In this document: one piece after another, positions 14,253 through 16,231 of the stretch
Position numbering within the stretch: the stretch's first letter is position 1
Layout: each line of letters begins with the position of its first letter
Source of the DNA: an uncultured Bacteroidales bacterium
Lineage (GTDB): Bacteria > Bacteroidota > Bacteroidia > Bacteroidales > Paludibacteraceae
NCBI GenBank assembly: GCA_937910305.1
Contig: CALEPS010000146.1
Coordinates: 1 to 16,231, forward strand
Length of the DNA stretch: 16,231 nt
Direction of reading: 5' to 3'
Notes under the pieces: model-generated
What the model saw: the letters and a program-made list of their open reading frames with translations, nothing else
Database searches by the model: none
Told to the model about the DNA's origin: nothing
Position numbers and translations under genes: made by a program

Positions 14253-15371
14253 TCAAAAGAATACGACTTTCCCGATCGGTGCATCTAACAATCTGAAAGT
14301 CCCGTTCCGCCCGCTGATGGCTTGCGCCACGCTGTCCGGTTCGTTCCATGGGTGCATCGCAAGGGCGTATTTGTCGTGGTGGACGGTAAACACCTGTTTC
14401 GGTTCCAAGTCGCGGATCGCTTGCTCCAAGCCCTCCGGCATCGTATGGATATACCGCCAGCGGTCGTTATACTGACCGTTCTCCAGAAACGCCAGATCAA
14501 CCTGACCGAACTGCTCACGAATCGCCTTGAACCGACCGTCGTAGCCCCCGTCGCCTCCGATATACACCTTCCGTCCGGCGTATTCAATCATAAACGACGC
14601 CCAGAGCGTCTGGTTCGCTCTACCCAACAAGCGGTTGGAGAAATGCCGCGTCGGCAAACAAGTGATGGATAATTGTGAATTGAGAATTGAGAATTGTGAA
14701 TTGAGAATTGTGAAATAATCGTGCCCCTTGTGGGCTAAGAATTGATAATTGTCATACCAGTCCATCTCCGTTATTTGGTTGTCGGAGTAGTGCCAGTACC
14801 GCAGATAATCGGCTATGCCGAGCGGACAAACGACATGCCGCACTCTCGTGCGGAGGTCGCGGAGCGTCGCGTAATCCATGTGATCCCAGTGTTCGTGGGT
14901 GATGATGAGCACATCTATCTCCGGCAGATCATCGGGACGGTAGATGTCCGTTCCGGGAAAAGGGCGCAGCATGAGAGAAGCAGGGAACTCCGGCTTGAGC
15001 AGGGGATCGACCAGAAAACGTTTGCCGCCCAGACAGAAGAGGTAAGACGAATGTCCGAACCACACAACCCAGTCGCTATCCGTCGGAAGGGCTTTGAGGT
15101 CCGTCTTATACGCCTCTATCGCTTTCTTCGGAACACGTCCCTCTTGTAACCCGTCACCCGTAACCCGTAACCCGTCACCCCTCTTCCCCTTCCCCGTAAA
15201 CTGCGGTGTCGGTTCCTGGTTCTGAAACCGTCCGTCGCGATAGTTAGGCGAAGCCTGTATCCGCTCTTCCGACACATGCCGGAACGTACCGAAAGCAGGG
15301 TGCGCCAACACACCCAATGTCAGCACTCCTATACATGATACTATACCTATTATAATAAACAAGACTTTCAT
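14253..15371 (-). CDS. Membrane-anchored metallo-beta-lactamase-fold hydrolase (UlaG/NAPE-PLD type)
   Basis: This is a 372-residue metal-dependent hydrolase. Residues 4-23 form one hydrophobic segment, a signal anchor or uncleaved signal peptide, so the enzyme probably faces the periplasm. After HPAFGTF and SPNYRDGRFQNQEPTPQF comes a lactamase-like domain with WFGHSSYLF (104-112), THEHWDHMD (158-166, giving H159, H161, D163 and H164), TRHFSNR with H243, IGGDGGYD with D274, and HHDKYALAMHPW near the end. These fit the family that includes UlaG and N-acyl-phosphatidylethanolamine phospholipase D; the substrate is unknown. Two short-repeat stretches lie in frame (about 62-77 and 221-236), lengthening linkers. 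The ATG at 15371 is chosen over 15386 because the upstream five codons are repeat sequence and GGTGAAAG forms a ribosome site. It probably shares the msrA transcript. Confidence 0.85.
   Translation of the reverse strand: MKVLFIIIGIVSCIGVLTLGVLAHPAFGTFRHVSEERIQASPNYRDGRFQNQEPTPQFTGKGKRGDGLRVTGDGLQEGRVPKKAIEAYKTDLKALPTDSDWVVWFGHSSYLFCLGGKRFLVDPLLKPEFPASLMLRPFPGTDIYRPDDLPEIDVLIITHEHWDHMDYATLRDLRTRVRHVVCPLGIADYLRYWHYSDNQITEMDWYDNYQFLAHKGHDYFTILNSQFSILNSQLSITCLPTRHFSNRLLGRANQTLWASFMIEYAGRKVYIGGDGGYDGRFKAIREQFGQVDLAFLENGQYNDRWRYIHTMPEGLEQAIRDLEPKQVFTVHHDKYALAMHPWNEPDSVAQAISGRNGTFRLLDAPIGKVVFF
14671..14712 (-). repeat. (AATTGWG)6 array in frame in the hydrolase gene
   Basis: On the plus strand six perfect-register 7 bp units AATTG(T/A)G span 42 bp, exactly 14 codons. 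On the coding strand they read as the cycle ILNSQFS. A partial continuation (AGAATTGATAATTG) occurs at about 14739-14752, separated by unrelated sequence. Confidence 0.92.
15146..15180 (-). repeat. (GTMACCC)5 array in the hydrolase gene
   Basis: On the plus strand five 7 bp units GT(A/C)ACCC run in register. On the coding strand they encode GDGLRVTGDGL in the linker between the membrane anchor and the catalytic domain. The array is 35 bp, so flanking bases were needed to keep the frame. Confidence 0.92.
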
Positions 15372-15373
15372 TC

Positions 15374-15429
15374 TTTCACCTTTCATCTTTCACCTTTCAC
15401 CTTTCACCTTTCACTTTTCACCTTTCACC
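15374..15429 (-). repeat. (GGTGAAA)8 tandem array at the msrA-hydrolase junction
   Basis: On the minus strand eight 7 bp units run in register: six GGTGAAA, one AGTGAAA (15409-15415) and one GATGAAA (15381-15387). The array includes the last codons and stop of msrA and ends two bases before the ATG at 15371. The GATGAAA variant creates an extra in-frame ATG at 15386. Confidence 0.95.
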
Positions 15430-15926
15430 TCTCTCGCCCACTGGAAGAGCGAAAGCGGCAGATGGCAGTACCCGTCCGGATGTTTGTTCAAGTAGTCCTG
15501 GTGGTACTCGTCCGCAGGATAATAGTTCCTGAGCGGCAGGAGCTCGACCTGCATCGGCTCGGTATATTTCTTCTGTTCTTCCGCAAAGACGGACTCAATG
15601 ACCGCCTTTTGTTCCTCCGACAGATAATACACCCCCGTCCGGTAACGCGTGCCCTCGTCTTCCCCCTGCTTGTTAAGCGAAAGCGGGTCGATCGCAGCAA
15701 AGAACATACGCGTGAGAAAAGCCAACGAGACGTGCTGCTCGTCGTATTCGACCTTCACCGTCTCCGCATAACCGGTGGTATCCGTATAGACCTGTTCGTA
15801 TGTAGGAGCAGGCAGATCTTCGTTTCCGTTTGCGAAGCCTGTCTCTGTACTAACCACACCTTGAACCTGTTGGAAGAAATGTTCCATTCCCCAGAAACAC
15901 CCTCCTGCAAAATATATCGTCTCCAT
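15411..15926 (-). CDS. msrA: Peptide methionine (S)-S-oxide reductase
   Basis: MsrA reduces the S-epimer of methionine sulfoxide in oxidised proteins and free Met-O back to methionine, using thioredoxin as electron source. The 171 residues carry the GGCFWGMEHFF signature with the catalytic C10, then YAETVKVEYD, YRTGVYY, ELLPLRNYYPADEYHQDYL (128-146) and C154, a likely resolving cysteine. No MsrB domain is fused to it. No signal peptide is seen, so it is cytoplasmic. The ATG at 15926 is chosen because the family starts at this point; an upstream TTG at 15938 overlaps the promoter. The last residues VKGEK come from the GGTGAAA array and probably have no function. It is the first gene of a two-gene transcript with the hydrolase. 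Confidence 0.95.
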   Translation of the reverse strand: METIYFAGGCFWGMEHFFQQVQGVVSTETGFANGNEDLPAPTYEQVYTDTTGYAETVKVEYDEQHVSLAFLTRMFFAAIDPLSLNKQGEDEGTRYRTGVYYLSEEQKAVIESVFAEEQKKYTEPMQVELLPLRNYYPADEYHQDYLNKHPDGYCHLPLSLFQWAREVKGEK

Positions 15927-15935
15927 AATCGCCTG

Positions 15936-15966
15936 CAAAAGTACTGCTTTTTTGTTACATATGCAA
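15936..15966 (-). promoter_or_regulatory. msrA promoter, nearly leaderless
   Basis: On the minus strand TTG (complement of 15964-15966), 20 bases, then TACTTTTG (complement of 15936-15943) matches the consensus. Only nine bases separate the -7 box from the ATG at 15926. If transcription starts six or seven bases after the box, the 5' untranslated region is two or three bases. Confidence 0.8.
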
Positions 15967-15983
15967 GAGTTTGGGCGATTTTT

Positions 15984-16231
15984 TTATATCGGAGGCGGCA
16001 GATTGGCTTCCAAAGAGGTGTCGTTGGGGCTGGTAAAAATGTCTAAAACGCTGTTTGCAGCTGTCTTGAAGGTGTGACGCTGGAGGCGGAAGGGTTGCTC
16101 CGGCTCTACCGGTTCAAAAGAGACGGATTCCGGCTCCTGCGCTTTCTTGCGCTCCGCTTGCAGTTGGCGGTAGATAGCCACGTAGGTATATTGGTAGAAA
16201 CGCGAGTAAGGTTTCATGCCTTCTTCGGGTT
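15984..16231 (-). CDS. C-terminal end of an unknown protein, cut by the window edge
   Basis: An open frame runs from the right edge to a TAA at 15984-15986, giving the last 82 or so residues of a protein; its start is probably outside the window, since codons upstream of the first ATG (16217) stay open. It begins PEEGMKPYSRFYQYTYVAIY, followed by a charged helix (QLQAERKKAQEPE), a Glu/Pro/Val-rich stretch, and the C-terminal SLEANLPPPI. I do not recognise a family. The stop lies 17 bases upstream of the msrA -33 box, so msrA has its own promoter. Coding status is supported by clean reading to the edge and by the compact spacing. Confidence 0.55.
   Translation of the reverse strand, partial: PEEGMKPYSRFYQYTYVAIYRQLQAERKKAQEPESVSFEPVEPEQPFRLQRHTFKTAANSVLDIFTSPNDTSLEANLPPPI

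Noticed and set aside
15372..15386. Upstream ATG at 15386 as the start of the hydrolase
   Set aside because: The five extra codons are pure repeat sequence created by a GATGAAA variant unit; the ATG at 15371 gives the normal membrane anchor start and has GGTGAAAG before it.
14671..15429. Clustered repeats as a possible CRISPR array
   Set aside because: Units are 7 bp, adjacent without spacers, and of three different sequences; no cas gene is near.

Overview
The window looks like a piece of chromosome from a Bacteroidales-type member of the Bacteroidota, probably an uncultured or little-studied one. The evidence is agreement between independent signs: five promoters fit the Bacteroidota consensus (TTG or TTTG, about 20 bases, then TAnnTTTG); there is a PorZ-like type IX secretion protein; GTP cyclohydrolase I is paired with a SPOR-domain protein; and most starts lack a Shine-Dalgarno sequence. 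The genes are almost all housekeeping. I see no transposase, integrase, phage gene or CRISPR array.

Left part (1-1263). A minus-strand promoter near 192-223 fires off the left edge into a structured leader. Three minus-strand tRNA genes follow: Leu(GAG), Leu(CAG) and Gly(GCC), with a strong terminator after Leu(GAG). The two tRNA-Leu genes sit in duplicated cassettes that share a 43-44 bp upstream block. A plus-strand promoter at 1212-1242 starts a three-gene operon (1264-6483): a secreted DUF2147 protein, the dITP/XTP pyrophosphatase RdgB, and a very long PorZ-like protein made of two tandem PorZ propeller units with one C-terminal domain. A bidirectional terminator at 6489-6510 separates this operon from everything to its right.

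Right part (6512-16231), all on the minus strand. In transcription order: the C-terminal end of an unknown gene at the right edge; methionine sulfoxide reductase MsrA and a membrane-anchored metallo-beta-lactamase-fold hydrolase; gyrB from its own promoter; then a tightly packed run of six genes: a LOG-family phosphoribohydrolase, a laminarinase-fold (GH16-like) protein with an alpha-helical N-terminus, KDO-8-phosphate synthase KdsA, a uridine-kinase-like nucleoside kinase, a SPOR-domain protein and GTP cyclohydrolase I FolE. Junctions of one or two bases suggest translational coupling within this run.

The most unusual structure is a set of short tandem arrays, mostly with a 7 bp unit, whose unit sequence differs from place to place (GGTGAAA, ACAAATN, AATTGWG, GTMACCC, plus a 9 bp array). 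They sit at gene-gene junctions, where they overlap the stop codon of the upstream gene and/or reach the start region of the next, or in frame inside the hydrolase gene. The GGTGAAA arrays close all three forward frames and carry repeated matches to the 16S rRNA tail. The tandem PorZ duplication and the tRNA-Leu cassettes with covarying leader stems are the next most interesting items.
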